A stretch of 64,000 nt of DNA from Ptiloglossa arizonensis (taxonomy: Eukaryota; Arthropoda; Insecta; Hymenoptera; Colletidae): assembly GCF_051014685.1 (NCBI RefSeq), contig NW_027478534.1, positions 434,001-498,000 of the forward strand, given 5' to 3'. Positions 40,701-53,640 of this stretch are shown one piece after another. The position numbers and the translations under genes were made by a program. Every line of letters starts with the position of its first letter. Position 1 is the first letter of the stretch. Under the pieces are notes generated by a model. It was not told where the DNA came from and did not search any database. It saw only the letters and a list, made by a program, of their open reading frames with translations.

Positions 40701-43700
40701 ACTTTTCCCCTAGGCCGTTCTAGTTATCCGTTTCGAGCATCAGAACTGCGAAAATTTTGAGTTTCTCAAACGTTGGTTACCTCCAAACTGCCATATCTCG
40801 CGAACGGATTGACCAATCCGCAAAACTTCTGTTGCATCTGAAAGTAGAAACCCGCTCGATTACAACGGTATGCGTACTTTTCCCGTAGGCCGTTCTAGTT
40901 ATTCGTTTCGAGCATCAGAAATGTGAAAATTTTGAGTTGCTCAAGCGTTTCTAACCTCCAAACTGCGATATCTCGCGAACGGATTGACCAATCCGCAAAA
41001 TTTCTGTTGCATCTGAAAGTAGAAACTCGCCCGATTACAACGGTAGGTGTACTTTTCCCCTAGGCCGTTCCAGTTATTCGTTTCGAGCATCGGTACTGCG
41101 AAAATTTAGAGTTTCTCATCCGTTTCTTACCTCCAAACTGCCATAACTCGCGAACGGATTGACCAATCCGCAAAATTTCTGTTGCATCTGAAAGTAGAAA
41201 CTCGCCCGATTACAACGGTATGCGCACTTTTCCCCTAGGCCGTTCTAGTTATTCGTTTCGAGCATCAGATCTGCGAAAATTTTGAGTTTCTCAAGCGTTT
41301 CTCACCTCCAAACTGCCATATTTCGCGAACGGATTGACCAATCCGCAAAATTTCTGTTGCATCTGAAAGTAGAAACTCGCCCGATCACAACGGTATGAGT
41401 ACTTTTCCCGAAGGCTGTTCTAGTTATCCGTTTCGAGCATCAGAACTGCGAAAATTTTGAGTTTCTCATGCATTTCTTACCTCCAAACTGCCATATCTCG
41501 CGAACGGATTGACCAATCCGCAAAATTTCTGTTGCATCTGAATGTAGAAACTCGCCCAATTACAACGTTATGTGTACTTTTCCCCTAGGCCGTTCTGGTT
41601 ATTCGTTTCGAGCATCAGAACTGCGAAAATTTTGAGTTTCTCATGCATTTCTTACCTCCAAACTGCCATATCTCGCGAACGGATTGACCAATCCGCAAAA
41701 TTTCTGTTGCATTAGAATGTAGAAACTCGCCCGATTACAACGGTATGCGTACTCTTCCCCTAGGCCGTTCTGATTATTCGTTTCGAGCATCAGAACAGCG
41801 AAAATTTTGAGTTTCTCAAGCGTTTCTCACCTCCAAACTGCCATATCTCGCGAACGGATTGACCAATCCGCAAAATTTCTGTTGCATCTGAAAGTAGATA
41901 CTCGCCCGATTACAACGGTATGCGTACTTTTCCCCTAGGCCGTTCTAGTTATGCTTGTCGAGCATCAGAACTGCGAAAATTTTGAGTTTCCCAAGCGTTT
42001 CTTACCTCCAAACTGCCATATCTCGCGAACGGATCGACCAATCCGCAAAATTTCTGTTGCATCTGAAAGTAGAAACTCGCCCGATTACAACTGTATGCAT
42101 ACTTTTCCCCTAGGCCGTTCTAGTTATTCGTTTCGAGCATCAGAACAGCGAAAATTTTGAGTTTCTCAAGCGTTTCTCACCTCCAAACTGCCATATCTCG
42201 CGAACGGATTGACCAATCCGCAAAATTTCTGTTGCATCTGAAAGTAGATACTCGCCCGATTACAACGGTATGCGTACTTTTCCCCTAGGCCGTTCTAGTT
42301 ATGCTTGTCGAGCATCAGAACTGCGAAAATTTTGAGTTTCCCAAGCGTTTCTTACCTCCAAACTGCCATATCTCGCGAACGGATCGACCAATCCGCAAAA
42401 TTTCTGTTGCATCTGAAAGTAGAAACTCGCCCGATTACAACTGTATGCATACTTTTCCCCTAGGCCGTTCTAGTTATTCGTTTCGAGCATCAGAACTGCG
42501 AAAATTTTGAGTTTCTCAAACGTTTCTTACCTCCAAACTGCCATATCTCGCGAACGGATTGACCAATCCGCAAAATTTCTGTTGCATCTGAATGTAGAAA
42601 CTCGCCCGATTACAACGGTATGTGTACTTTACCACTAGGCCGTTCTGGTTATTCGTTTCGAGCATCAGAACTGCGAAAATTTTGAGTTTCTCAAGCGTTT
42701 CTTACCTCCAAACTACCATATCTCGCGAACGGATTGACCAATCCGCAAAATTTCTGTTGCCTCTGAAGTAGAAACTCGCCCGATTACAACGGTATGCGTA
42801 CTTTTCCCCTAGGCCGTTCTAGTTATCCGTTTCGAGCATCAGAACTGCGAAAATTTTGAGTTTCTCAAACGTTGGTTACCTCCAAACTGCCATATCTCGC
42901 GAACGGATTGACCAATCCGCAAAACTTCTGTTGCATCTGAAAGTAGAAACCCGCTCGATTACAACGGTATGCGTACTTTTCCCGTAGGCCGTTCTAGTTA
43001 TTCGTTTCGAGCATCAGAAATGTGAAAATTTTGAGTTGCTCAAGCGTTTCTAACCTCCAAACTGCGATATCTCGCGAACGGATTGACCAATCCGCAAAAT
43101 TTCTGTTGCATCTGAAAGTAGAAACTCGCCCGATTACAACGGTAGGTGTACTTTTCCCCTAGGCCGTTCCAGTTATTCGTTTCGAGCATCGGTACTGCGA
43201 AAATTTAGAGTTTCTCATCCGTTTCTTACCTCCAAACTGCCATAACTCGCGAACGGATTGACCAATCCGCAAAATTTCTGTTGCATCTGAAAGTAGAAAC
43301 TCGCCCGATTACAACGGTATGCGCACTTTTCCCCTAGGCCGTTCTAGTTATTCGTTTCGAGCATCAGATCTGCGAAAATTTTGAGTTTCTCAAGCGTTTC
43401 TCACCTCCAAACTGCCATATTTCGCGAACGGATTGACCAATCCGCAAAATTTCTGTTGCATCTGAAAGTAGAAACTCGCCCGATCACAACGGTATGAGTA
43501 CTTTTCCCGAAGGCTGTTCTAGTTATCCGTTTCGAACATCAGAACTGCGAAAATTTTGAGTTTCTCATGCATTTCTTACCTCCAAACTGCCATATCTCGC
43601 GAACGGATTGACCAATCCGCAAAATTTCTGTTGCATCTGAATGTAGAAACTCGCCCAATTACAACGTTATGTGTACTTTTCCCCTAGGCCGTTCTGGTTA

Positions 43701-46499
43701 TTCGTTTCGAGCATCAGAACTGCGAAAATTTTGAGTTTCTCATGCATTTCTTACCTCCAAACTGCCATATCTCGCGAACGGATTGACCAATCCGCAAAAT
43801 TTCTGTTGCATTAGAATGTAGAAACTCGCCCGATTACAACGGTATGCGTACTCTTCCCCTAGGCCGTTCTGATTATTCGTTTCGAGCATCAGAACAGCGA
43901 AAATTTTGAGTTTCTCAAGCGTTTCTCACCTCCAAACTGCCATATCTCGCGAACGGATTGACCAATCCGCAAAATTTCTGTTGCATCTGAAAGTAGATAC
44001 TCGCCCGATTACAACGGTATGCGAACTTTTCCCCTAGGCCGTTCTAGTTATGCTTGTCGAGCATCAGAACTGCGAAAATTTTGAGTTTCCCAAGCGTTTC
44101 TTACCTCCAAACTGCCATATCTCGCGAACGGATCGACCAATCCGCAAAATTTCTGTTGCATCTGAAAGTAGAAACTCGCCCGATTACAACTGTATGCATA
44201 CTTTTCCCCTAGGCCGTTCTAGTTATTCGTTTCGAGCATCAGAACTGCGAAAATTTTGAGTTTCTCAAACGTTTCTTACCTCCAAACTGCCATATCTCGC
44301 GAACGGATTGACCAATCCGCAAAATTTCTGTTGCATCTGAATGTAGAAACTCGCCCGATTACAACGGTATGTGTACTTTACCACTAGGCCGTTCTGGTTA
44401 TTCGTTTCGAGCATCAGAACTGCGAAAATTTTGAGTTTCTCAAGCGTTTCTTACCTCCAAACTACCACATCTCGCGAACGGATTGACCAATCCGCAAAAT
44501 TTCTGTTGCCTCTGAAAGTAGAAACTCGCCCGATTACAACGGTATGCGTACTTTTCCCCTAGGCCGTTCTAGTTATCCGTTTCGAGCATCAGAACTGCGA
44601 AAATTTTGAGTTTCTCAAACGTTGGTTACCTCCAAACTGCCATATCTCGCGAACGGATTGACCAATCCGCAAAACTACTGTTGCATCTGAAAGTAGAAAC
44701 CCGCTCGATTACAACGGTATGCGTACTTTTCCCGTAGGCCGTTCTAGTTATTCGTTTCGAGCATCAGAAATGTGAAAATTTTGAGTTGCTCAAGCGTTTC
44801 TAACCTCCAAACTGCGATATCTCGCGAACGGATTGACCAATCCGCAAAATTTCTGTTGCATCTGAAAGTAGAAACTCGCCCGATTACAACGGTAGGTGTA
44901 CTTTTCCCCTAGGCCGTTCCAGTTATTCGTTTCGAGTATCGGTACTGCGAAAATTTAGAGTTTCTCATCCGTTTCTTACCTCCAAACTGCCATAACTCGC
45001 GAACGGATTGACCAATCCGCAAAATTTCTGTTGCATCTGAAAGTAGAAACTCGCCCGATTACAACGGTATGCGCACTTTTCCCCTAGGCCGTTCTAGTTC
45101 TTCGTTTCGAGCATCAGATCTGCGAAAATTTTGAGTTTCTCAAGCGTTTCTCACCTCCAAACGGCCATATTTCGCGAACGGATTGACCAATCCGCAAAAT
45201 TTCTGTTGCATCTGAAAGTAGAAACTCGCCCGATCACAACGGTATGAGTACTTTTCCCGAAGGCTGTTCTAGTTATCCGTTTCGAGCATCAGAACTGCGA
45301 AAATTTTGAGTTTCTCATGCATTTCTTACCTCCAAACTGCCATATCTCGCGAACGGATTGACCAATCCGCAAAATTTCTGTTGCATCTGAATGTAGAAAC
45401 TCGCCCAATTACAACGTTATGCGTACTTTTCCCCTAGGCCGTTCTGGTTATTCGTTTCTAGCATCAGAACTGCTAAAATTTTGAGTTTCTCATGCATTTC
45501 TTACCTCCAAACTGCCATATCTCGCGAACGGATTGACCAATCCGCAAAATTTCTGTTGCATTAGAAAGTAGAAACTCGCCCGATTACAACGGTATGCGTA
45601 CTTTTCCCCTAGGCCGTTCTGGTTATTCGTTTCGAGCATCAGAACTGCGGAAATTTTGAGTTTCTCAAGCGTTTCTCACCTCCAAACTGCCATATCTCGC
45701 GAACGGATTGACCAATCCGCAAAATTTCTGTTGCATCTGAAAGTAGAAACTCGCCCGATTACAACGGTATGCGTACTTTTCCCCTAGGCCGTTCTAGTTA
45801 TGCTTGTCGAGCATCAGAACTGCGAAAATTTTGAGTTTCCCAAGCGTTTCTTACCTCCAAACTGCCATATCACGCGAACGGATTGACCAATCCGCAAAAT
45901 TTCTGTTGCATCTGAAAGTAGAAACTCGCCCGATCACAACGGTATGCGTACTTTTCCCCTAGGCTGTTCTAGTTATCCGTTTCGAGCATCAGAACTGCGA
46001 AAATTTTGAGTTTCTCATGCATTTCTTACCTCCAAACTGCCATATCTCGCGAACGGATTGACCAATCCGCAAAATTTCTGTTGCATCTGAATGTAGAAAC
46101 TCGCCCAATTACAACGTTATGTGTACTTTTCCCCTAGGCCGTTCTGGTTATTCGTTTCGAGCATCAGAACTGCTAAAATTTTGAGTTCCTCATGCATTTC
46201 TTACCTCCAAACTGCTATATCTCGCGAACGGATTGACCAATCCGCAAAATTTCTGTTGCATTAGAAAGTAGAAACTCGCCCGATTACAACGGTATGCGTA
46301 CTTTTCCCCTAGGCCGTTCTGGTTATTCGTTTCGAGCATCAGAACTGCGAAAATTTTGAGTTTCTCAAGCGTTTCTCACCTCCAAACTGCCATATCTCGC
46401 GAACGGATTGACCAATCCGCAAAATTTCTGTTGCATCTGAAAGTAGAAACTCGCCCGATTACAACGGTATGCGTACTTTTCCCCTAGGCCGTTCTAGTT
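37751..46499 (+). repeat. Satellite zone with four related blocks spaced 2,450, 2,100 and 1,749 bp
   Basis: The variant TTTACCACTAGG appears near 38078, 40528, 42628 and 44377, and TTCCCGAAGGCTG near 38956, 41406, 43507 and 45256. The spacings are therefore 14, 12 and 10 monomers. One base is lost near 42766 in the third block, which accounts for the 1,749. The blocks share most other variants. No gene is seen. Confidence 0.78.
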
Positions 46500-49400
46500 A
46501 TGCTTGTCGAGCATCAGAACTGCGAAAATTTTGAGTTTCCCAAGCGTTTCTTACCTCCAAACTGCCATATCTCGCGAACGGATCGACCAATCCGCAAAAT
46601 TTCGGTTGCATCTGAAAGTAGAAACTCGCCCGATTACAACGGTATGCGTACTTTTCCCCTAGGCCGTTCTAGTTATTCGTTTCGAGCATCAGAACTGCGA
46701 AAATTTTGAGTTTCTCAAACGTTTCTTACCTCCAAACTGCCATATCTCGCGAACGGATTGACCAATCTGCAAAATTTCTGTTGCATCTGTATGTAGAAAC
46801 TCGCCCGATTACAACGGTATGTGTACTTTTCCCCTAGGCCGTTCTGGTTATTCGTTTCGAGCATCAGAACTGCGAAAATTTTGAGTTTCTCATGCATTTC
46901 TTACATCCAAACTGCCATATCTCGCGAACGGAATGACAAATCCGCAAAACTTCTGTTGCATCTGAAAGTAGAAACCCGCCCGATTACAACGGTATGCGTA
47001 CTTTTCCCGTAGGCCGTTCTAGTTATTCGTTTCGAGCATCAGAAATGTGAAAATTTTGAGTTGCTCAAGCGTTTCTAACCTCCAGACTACCATATCTCGC
47101 GAACGGATTGACCAATCCGCAAAATTTCTGTTGCCTCTGAAAGTAGAAACTCGCCCGATTACAACGGTATGCGTACTTTTCCCCTAGGCCGTTCTACTTA
47201 TTCGTTTCGAGAATCAGAACTGCGAAAATTTTGAGTTTCTCAAGCGTTTCTTACATCCAAACGGCCATATCTCGCGAACGGATTGACCAATCCGCAAAAT
47301 TGCTGTTGCATCTGAAAGTATAAACTCGCCCGATTACAACGGTATGCGAACTTTTCCCCTAGGCCGTTCTGGTTATTCGTTTCGAGCATCAGAACTGCGA
47401 AAATTTTGAGTTTCTCATGCATTTCTTACCTCCAAACTGCCATATCTCGCGAACGGATTGACCAATCCGCAAAATTTCTGTTGCATCTGAAAGTAGAAAT
47501 TCGCCCGATTACAACGGTATGCGTACTTTTCCCCTAGGCCGTTCTAGTTATCCGTTTCGAGTATCAGAACTGCGAAAATTTTGAGTTTCTCAAACGTTTG
47601 TTACCTCCAAACTGCCATATCTCGCGAACGGATTGACCAATCCGCAAAATTTTTGTTGCATCTGAAAGTAGAAGCTCGCCCGATTACAATGGTATGTGAC
47701 TTTTCCCCTAGGCCGTTCTAGTTATTCGTATCGAGCATCAGAACTGCGAAAATTTTGAGTTTCTCAAACGTTTCTTACCTCCAAACTGCCATATCTCGCG
47801 AACGGATTGACCAATCCGCAAAATTTCTGTTGCATCTGTATGTAGAAACTCGCCCGATTACAACGGTATGTGTACTTTTCCCCTAGGCCGTTCTGGTTAT
47901 TCGTTTCGAGCATCAGAACTGCGAAAATTTTGAGTTTCTCATGCATTTCTTACCTCCAAACGGCCATATCTCACGAACGGATTGACCAATCCGCAAAATT
48001 TCTGTTGCGTCTGAAAGTAGAAACTCGCCCGATTACAACGGTATGCGTACTTTTCCCCTAGGCCGTTCTAGTTATGCTTGTCGAGCATCAGAACTGCGAA
48101 AATTTTGAGTTTCCCAAGCGTTTCTTACCTCCAAACTGCCATATCTCGCGAACGGATCGACCAATCCGCAAAATTTCTGTCGCATCTGAAAGTAGAAACT
48201 CGCCCGATTACAACGGTATGCGTACTTTTCCCCTAGGCCGTTCTAGTTATTCGTTTCGAGCATCAGAACTGCGAAAATTTTGAGTTTCTCAAACGTTTCT
48301 TACCTCCAAACTGCCATATCTCGCGAACGGATTGACCAATCTGCAAAATTTCTGTTGCATCTGTATGTAGAAACTCGCCCGATTACAACGGTATGTGTAC
48401 TTTTCCCCTAGGCCGTTCTGGTTATTCGTTTCGAGCATCAGAACTGCGAAAATTTTGAGTTTCTCATGCATTTCTTACCTCCAAACTGCCATATCTCGCG
48501 AACGGATTGACCAATCCGCAAAATTTCTATTGCATCTGAATGTAGAAACTCGCCCAATTACAACGTTATGTGTACTTTTCCCCTAGGCCGTTCTGGTTAT
48601 TCGTTTCGAGCATCAGAACTGCGAAAATTTTGAGTTTCTCATGCATTTCTTACCTCCAAACTGCCATATCTCGCGAACGGATTGACCAATCCGCAAAATT
48701 TCTGTTGCATTAGAAAGTAGAAACTCGCCCGATTACAACGGTATGCGTACTTTTCCCCTAGGCCGTTCTGGTTATTCGTTTCGAGCATCAGAACTGCGAA
48801 AATTTTGAGTTTCTCAAGCGTTTCTCACCTCCAAACTGCCATATCTCGCGAACGGATTGACCAATCCGCAAAATTTCTGTTGCATCTGAAAGTAGAAACT
48901 CGCCCGATTACAACGGTATGCGTACTTTTCCCCTAGGCCGTTCTAGTTATGCTTGTCGAGCATCAGAACTGCGAAAATTTTGAGTTTCCCAAGCGTTTCT
49001 TACTTCCAAACTGCCATATCTCGCGAACGGATTGACCAATCCGCAAAATTTCTGTTGCATCTGAAAGTAGAAGCTCGCCCGATTACAACGGCAGGTGTAC
49101 TTTTCCCCTAGGCCGTTCCAGTTATTCGTTTCGAGCATCGGTACTGCGAAAATTTTGAGTTTCTCATCCGTTTCTTACCTCCAAACTGCCATAACTCGCG
49201 AACGGATTGACCAATCCGCAAAATTTCTGTTGCATCTGAAAGTAGAAACTCGCCCGATTACAACGGTATGCGCACTTTTCCCCTAGGCCGTTCTAGTTAT
49301 TCGTTTCGAGCATCAGAACTGCGAAAATTTTGAGTTTCTCAAGCGTTTCTTACCTCCAAACAGCCATATCTCGCGAACGGATTGACCAATCCGCAAAATT

Positions 49401-52400
49401 TCTGTTGCATCTGAAAGTAGAAACTCGCCCGATCACAACGGTATGCGTACTTTTCCCCTAGGCTGTTCTAGTTATCCGTTTCGAGCATCAGAACTGCGAA
49501 AATTTTGAGTTTCTCATGCATTTCTTACCTCCAAACTGCCATATCTCGCGAACGGATTGACCAATCCGCAAAATTTCTGTTGCATCTGAATGTAGAAACT
49601 CGCCCAATTACAACGCTATGTGTACTTTTCCCCTAGGCCGTTCTGGTTATTCGTTTCGAGCATCAGAACTGCTAAAATTTTGAGTTTCTCATGCATTTCT
49701 TACCTCCAAACTGCCATATCTCGCGAACGGATTGACCAATCCGCAAAATTTCTGTTGCATTAGAAAGTAGAAACTCGCCCGATTACAACGGTATGCGTAC
49801 TTTTCCCCTAGGCCGTTCTGGTTATTCGTTTCGAGCATCAGAACTGCGAAAATTTTGAGTTTCTCAAGCGTTTCTCACCTCCAAACTGCCATATCTCGCG
49901 AACGGATTGACCAATCCGCAAAATTTCTGTTGCATCTGAAAGTAGAAACTCGCCCGATTACAACGGTATGCGTACTTTTCCCCTAGGCCGTTCTAGTTAT
50001 GCTTGTCGAGCATCAGAACTGCGAAAATTTTGAGTTTCCCAAGCGTTTCTTACCTCCAAACTGCCATATCTCGCGAACGGATCGACCAATCAGCAAAATT
50101 TCGGTTGCATCTGAAAGTAGAAACTCGCCCGATTACAACGGTATGCGTACTTTTCCCCTAGGCCGTTCTAGTTATTCGTTTCGAGCATCAGAACTGCGAA
50201 AATTTTGAGTTTCTCAAACGTTTCTTACCTCCAAACTGCCATATCTCGCGAACGGATTGACCAATCTGCAAAATTTCTGTTGCATCTGTATGTAGAAACT
50301 CGCCCGATTACAACGGTATGTGTACTTTTCCCCTAGGCCGTTCTGGTTATTCGTTTCGAGCATCAGAAATGTGAAAATTTTGAGTTGCTCAAGCGTTTCT
50401 AACCTCCAGACTACCATATCTCGCGAACGGATTGACCAATCCGCAAAATTTCTGTTGCCTCTGAAAGTAGAAACTCGCCCGATTACAACGGTATGCGTAC
50501 TTTTCCCCTAGGCCGTTCTAGTTATTCGTTTCGAGAATCAGAACTGCGAAAATTTTGAGTTTCTCAAGCGTTTCTTACATCCAAACGGCCATATCTCGCG
50601 AACGGATTGACCAATCCGCAAAATTGCTGTTGCATCTGAAAGTATAAACTCGCCCGATTACAACGGTATGCGAACTTTTCCCCTAGGCCGTTCTGGTTAT
50701 TCGTTTCGAGCATCAGAACTGCGAAAATTTTGAGTTTCTCATGCATTTCTTACCTCCAAACTGCCATATCTCGCGAACGGATTGACCAATCCGCAAAATT
50801 TCTGTTGCATCTGAAAGTAGAAATTCGCCCGATTACAACGGTATGCGTACTTTTCCCCTAGGCCGTTCTAGTTATCCGTTTCGAGTATCAGAACTGCGAA
50901 AATTTTGAGTTTCTCAAACGTTTGTTACCTCCAAACTGCCATATCTCGCGAACGGATTGACCAATCCGCAAAATTTTTGTTGCATCTGAAAGTAGAAACT
51001 CGCCCGATTACAATGGTATGTGACTTTTCCCCTAGGCCGTTCTAGTTATTCGTATCGAGCATCAGAACTGCGAAAATTTTGAGTTTCTCAAACGTTTCTT
51101 ACCTCCAAACTGCCATATCTCGCGAACAGATTGACCAATCCGCAAAATTTCTGTTGCATCTGTATGTAGAAACTCGCCCGATTACAACGGTATGTGTACT
51201 TTTCCCCTAGGCCGTTCTGGTTATTCGTTTCGAGCATCAGAACTGCGAAAATTTTGAGTTTCTCATGCATTTCTTACCTCCAAACGGCCATATCTCACGA
51301 ACGGATTGACCAATCCGCAAAATTTCTGTTGCATCTGAAAGTAGAAACTCGCCCGATTACAACGGTATGCGTACTTTTCCCCTAGGCCGTTCTAGTTATG
51401 CTTGTCGAGCATCAGAACTGCGAAAATTTTGAGTTTCCCAAGCGTTTCTTACCTCCAAACTGCCATATCTCGCGAACGGATCGACCAATCCGCAAAATTT
51501 CTGTTGCATCTGAAAGTAGAAACTCGCCCGATTACAACGGTATGCGTACTTTTCCCCTAGGCCGTTCTAGTTATTCGTTTCGAGCATCAGAACTGCGAAA
51601 ATTTTGAGTTTCTCAAACGTTTCTTACCTCCAAACTGCCATATCTCGCGAACGGATTGACCAATCTGCAAAATTTCTGTTGCATCTGTATGTAGAAACTC
51701 GCCCGATTACAACGGTATGTGTACTTTTCCCCTAGGCCGTTCTGGTTATTCGTTTCGAGCATCAGAACTGCGAAAATTTTGAGTTTCTCATGCATTTCTT
51801 ACCTCCAAACGGCCATATCTCGCGAACGGAATGACAAATCCGCAAAACTTCTGTTGCATCTGAAAGTAGAAACCCGCCCGATTACAACGGTATGCGTACT
51901 TTTCCCGTAGGCCGTTCTAGTTATTCGTTTCGAGCATCAGAAATGTGAAAATTTTGAGTTGCTCAAGCGTTTCTAACCTCCAGACTACCATATCTCGCGA
52001 ACGGATTGACCAATCCGCAAAATTTCTGTTGCCTCTGAAAGTAGAAACTCGCCCGATTACAACGGTATGCGTACTTTTCCCCTAGGCCGTTCTAGTTATT
52101 CGTTTCGAGAATCAGAACTGCGAAAATTTTGAGTTTCTCAAGCGTTTCTTACATCCAAACGGCCATATCTCGCGAACGGATTGACCAATCCGCAAAATTG
52201 CTGTTGCATCTGAAAGTATAAACTCGCCCGATTACAACGGTATGCGAACTTTTCCCCTAGGCCGTTCTGGTTATTCGTTTCGAGCATCAGAACTGCGAAA
52301 ATTTTGAGTTTCTCATGCATTTCTTACCTCCAAACTGCCATATCTCGCGAACGGATTGACCAATCCTCAAAATTTCTGTTGCATCTGTATGTAGAAACAC

Positions 52401-53230
52401 GCCCGATTACAACGGTATGTGTACTTTTCCCCTAGGCCGTTCTGGTTATTCGTTTCGAGCATCAGAACTGCGAAAATTTTGAGTTTCTCATGCATTTCTT
52501 ACCTCCAAACGGCCATATCTCGCGAACGGATTGACCAATCCGCAAAATTTCTGTTGCATCTGAAAGTAGAAACTCGCCCGATTACAACGGTATGCGTACT
52601 TTTCCCCTAGGCCGTTCTAGTTATGCTTGTCGAGCATCAGAACTGCGAAAATTTTGAGTTTCCCAAGCGTTTCTTACCTCCAAACTGCCATATCTCGCGA
52701 ACGGATCGACCAATCCGCAAAATTTCTGTTGCATCTGAAAGTAGAAACTCGCCCGATTACAACGGTATGCGTACTTTTCCCCTAGGCCGTTCTAGTTATT
52801 CGTTTCGAGCATCAGAACTGCGAAAATTTTGAGTTTCTCAAACGTTTCTTACCTCCAAACTGCCATATCTCGCGAACGGATTGACCAATCTGCAAAATTT
52901 CTGTTGCATCTGTATGTAGAAACTCGCCCGATTACAACGGTTTGTGTACTTTTCCCCTAGGCCGTTCTGGTTATTCGTTTCGAGCATCAAAACTCCGAAA
53001 GTTTTGAGTTTCTCATGCATTTCTTACCTCCAAACGGCCATATCTCGCGAACGGAATGACCAATCCGCAAAACTTCTGTTGCATCTGAAAGTAGAAACCC
53101 GCCCGATTACAACGGTATGCGTACTTTTCCCGTAGGCCGTTCTAGTTATTCGTTTCGAGCATCAGAAATGTGAAAATTTTGAGTTGCTCAAGCGTTTCTA
53201 ACCTCCAGACTACCATATCTCGCGAACGGA
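46500..53230 (+). repeat. Satellite flank left of the LINE, mosaic of the 4-10 kb monomer types
   Basis: 46500-48480 aligns with 6429-8409 (offset 40,071). 48395-49980 aligns with 3951-5536 (offset 44,444), and about 50564-53210 with 7169-9815 (offset 43,395). The changing offsets show a mosaic of blocks. The last monomers before the LINE carry private changes near 52942 and 52990-53001. No gene is seen. Confidence 0.75.
53217..53230. repeat. Target-site duplication, copy at the LINE 3' (poly-A) end
   Basis: ATCTCGCGAACGGA stands directly before the T run and is repeated at 59243-59256 beyond the LINE 5' end. One or two following T bases may belong to the target, so the duplication is 14 to 16 bp. 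The base before it differs (t at 53216, a at 59242), which fixes the outer limit. Confidence 0.9.
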
Positions 53231-53254
53231 TTTTTTTTTTTTTTTTTTTTTTTT
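53231..53254 (-). other. LINE poly-A tail (24 T on the plus strand)
   Basis: This uninterrupted run of 24 T joins satellite on the left and the LINE 3' UTR on the right. Up to two T may come from the target (GGATT), where they could have paired with the A tail at priming. No AATAAA signal is seen in the 3' UTR upstream of it. Confidence 0.92.
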
Positions 53255-53399
53255 AACGTGGGGGAAATCTTCGAAAGACCCCCCCGCCGCCTGGGGAGGG
53301 GCGGGGGGAGTGTGGGATTCCCCGCGCCCGGAAGGAAACCCATCGGGCGCGGGACCTACCCACTAAAACCCACCACGGTGGCCATCCTCGCACTATGCA

Positions 53400-53446
53400 G
53401 GGGGAGCACCTGGGACCGAAGACATCATAACATCAGGTGCTCCCCC
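53400..53446 (-). other. 3' UTR hairpin 1 (13-bp stem, 21-nt loop)
   Basis: The arms GGGGGAGCACCTG (53400-53412) and CAGGTGCTCCCCC (53434-53446) are perfectly complementary. Confidence 0.85.
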
Positions 53447-53479
53447 GTGCAGGGCTCTCGCGCCCGTGTCCTCCCGTTC

Positions 53480-53516
53480 CAGGGAAGGGAGGGGGTACTT
53501 CACCCTCCCTTCCCTG
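53480..53516 (-). other. 3' UTR hairpin 2 (14-bp stem, 9-nt loop)
   Basis: The arms CAGGGAAGGGAGGG (53480-53493) and CCCTCCCTTCCCTG (53503-53516) are perfectly complementary. Confidence 0.85.
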
Positions 53517-53541
53517 TTTTCTCCTTGGCGCTCTGGCGCCC

Positions 53542-53574
53542 GACGTCGGAGCAGGGCCACACTGCTCCGACGTC
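53542..53574 (-). other. 3' UTR hairpin 3 (13-bp stem, 7-nt loop)
   Basis: The arms GACGTCGGAGCAG (53542-53554) and CTGCTCCGACGTC (53562-53574) are perfectly complementary. Confidence 0.85.
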
Positions 53575-53585
53575 CCACTCCCGGG

Positions 53586-53603
53586 GGCCGCCCGAGGGCG
53601 GCC
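53586..53603 (-). other. 3' UTR inverted repeat 4 (8-bp arms, 2-nt spacer)
   Basis: GGCCGCCC-GA-GGGCGGCC. The 2-nt spacer is too tight for a full RNA stem, so one or two closing pairs would open. Confidence 0.7.
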
Positions 53604-53640
53604 GTGAGTCCCACACTCGCGACCGCCCACGGCCCCCATA

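Larger units (their letters stand above)
725..53230 (+). repeat. 175-bp satellite array, 300 monomers head to tail
   Basis: The unit is 175 bp and all copies face the same way. Counting from CTCGCGAACGG as base 1, landmarks are TCGCGA (2-7), the dyad CGGATTGACCAATCCG (9-24), CCTAGG (88-93) and AAAATTTT (130-137). My consensus is about 43% GC with 13 CpG. From junction to junction (725 to 53217) is 52,492 bp, that is 300 x 175 - 8. Eight monomers lack one base, near 3254, 6053, 7627, 11827, 16901, 42766, 47699 and 51022. There is no foreign insertion, inversion or gene inside. Monomers differ by scattered substitutions, and runs of the same variants reveal nested higher-order repeats. A centromeric or pericentromeric place is plausible but not shown by the sequence. 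Confidence 0.97.

Noticed and set aside
725..53230. Hundreds of 60-69 codon open frames on both strands of the satellite
   Set aside because: They recur with the monomer, differ only as the monomers do, and the 175-bp period shifts the frame at every repeat. No start context, domain or codon bias supports coding.
725..53230. CRISPR array
   Set aside because: The units are contiguous 175-bp monomers without unique spacers, next to a eukaryotic LINE.
725..53230. Telomeric repeats or ribosomal DNA as the LINE target
   Set aside because: No TTAGG tract or rRNA-like sequence was seen; both LINE flanks are the 175-bp satellite.
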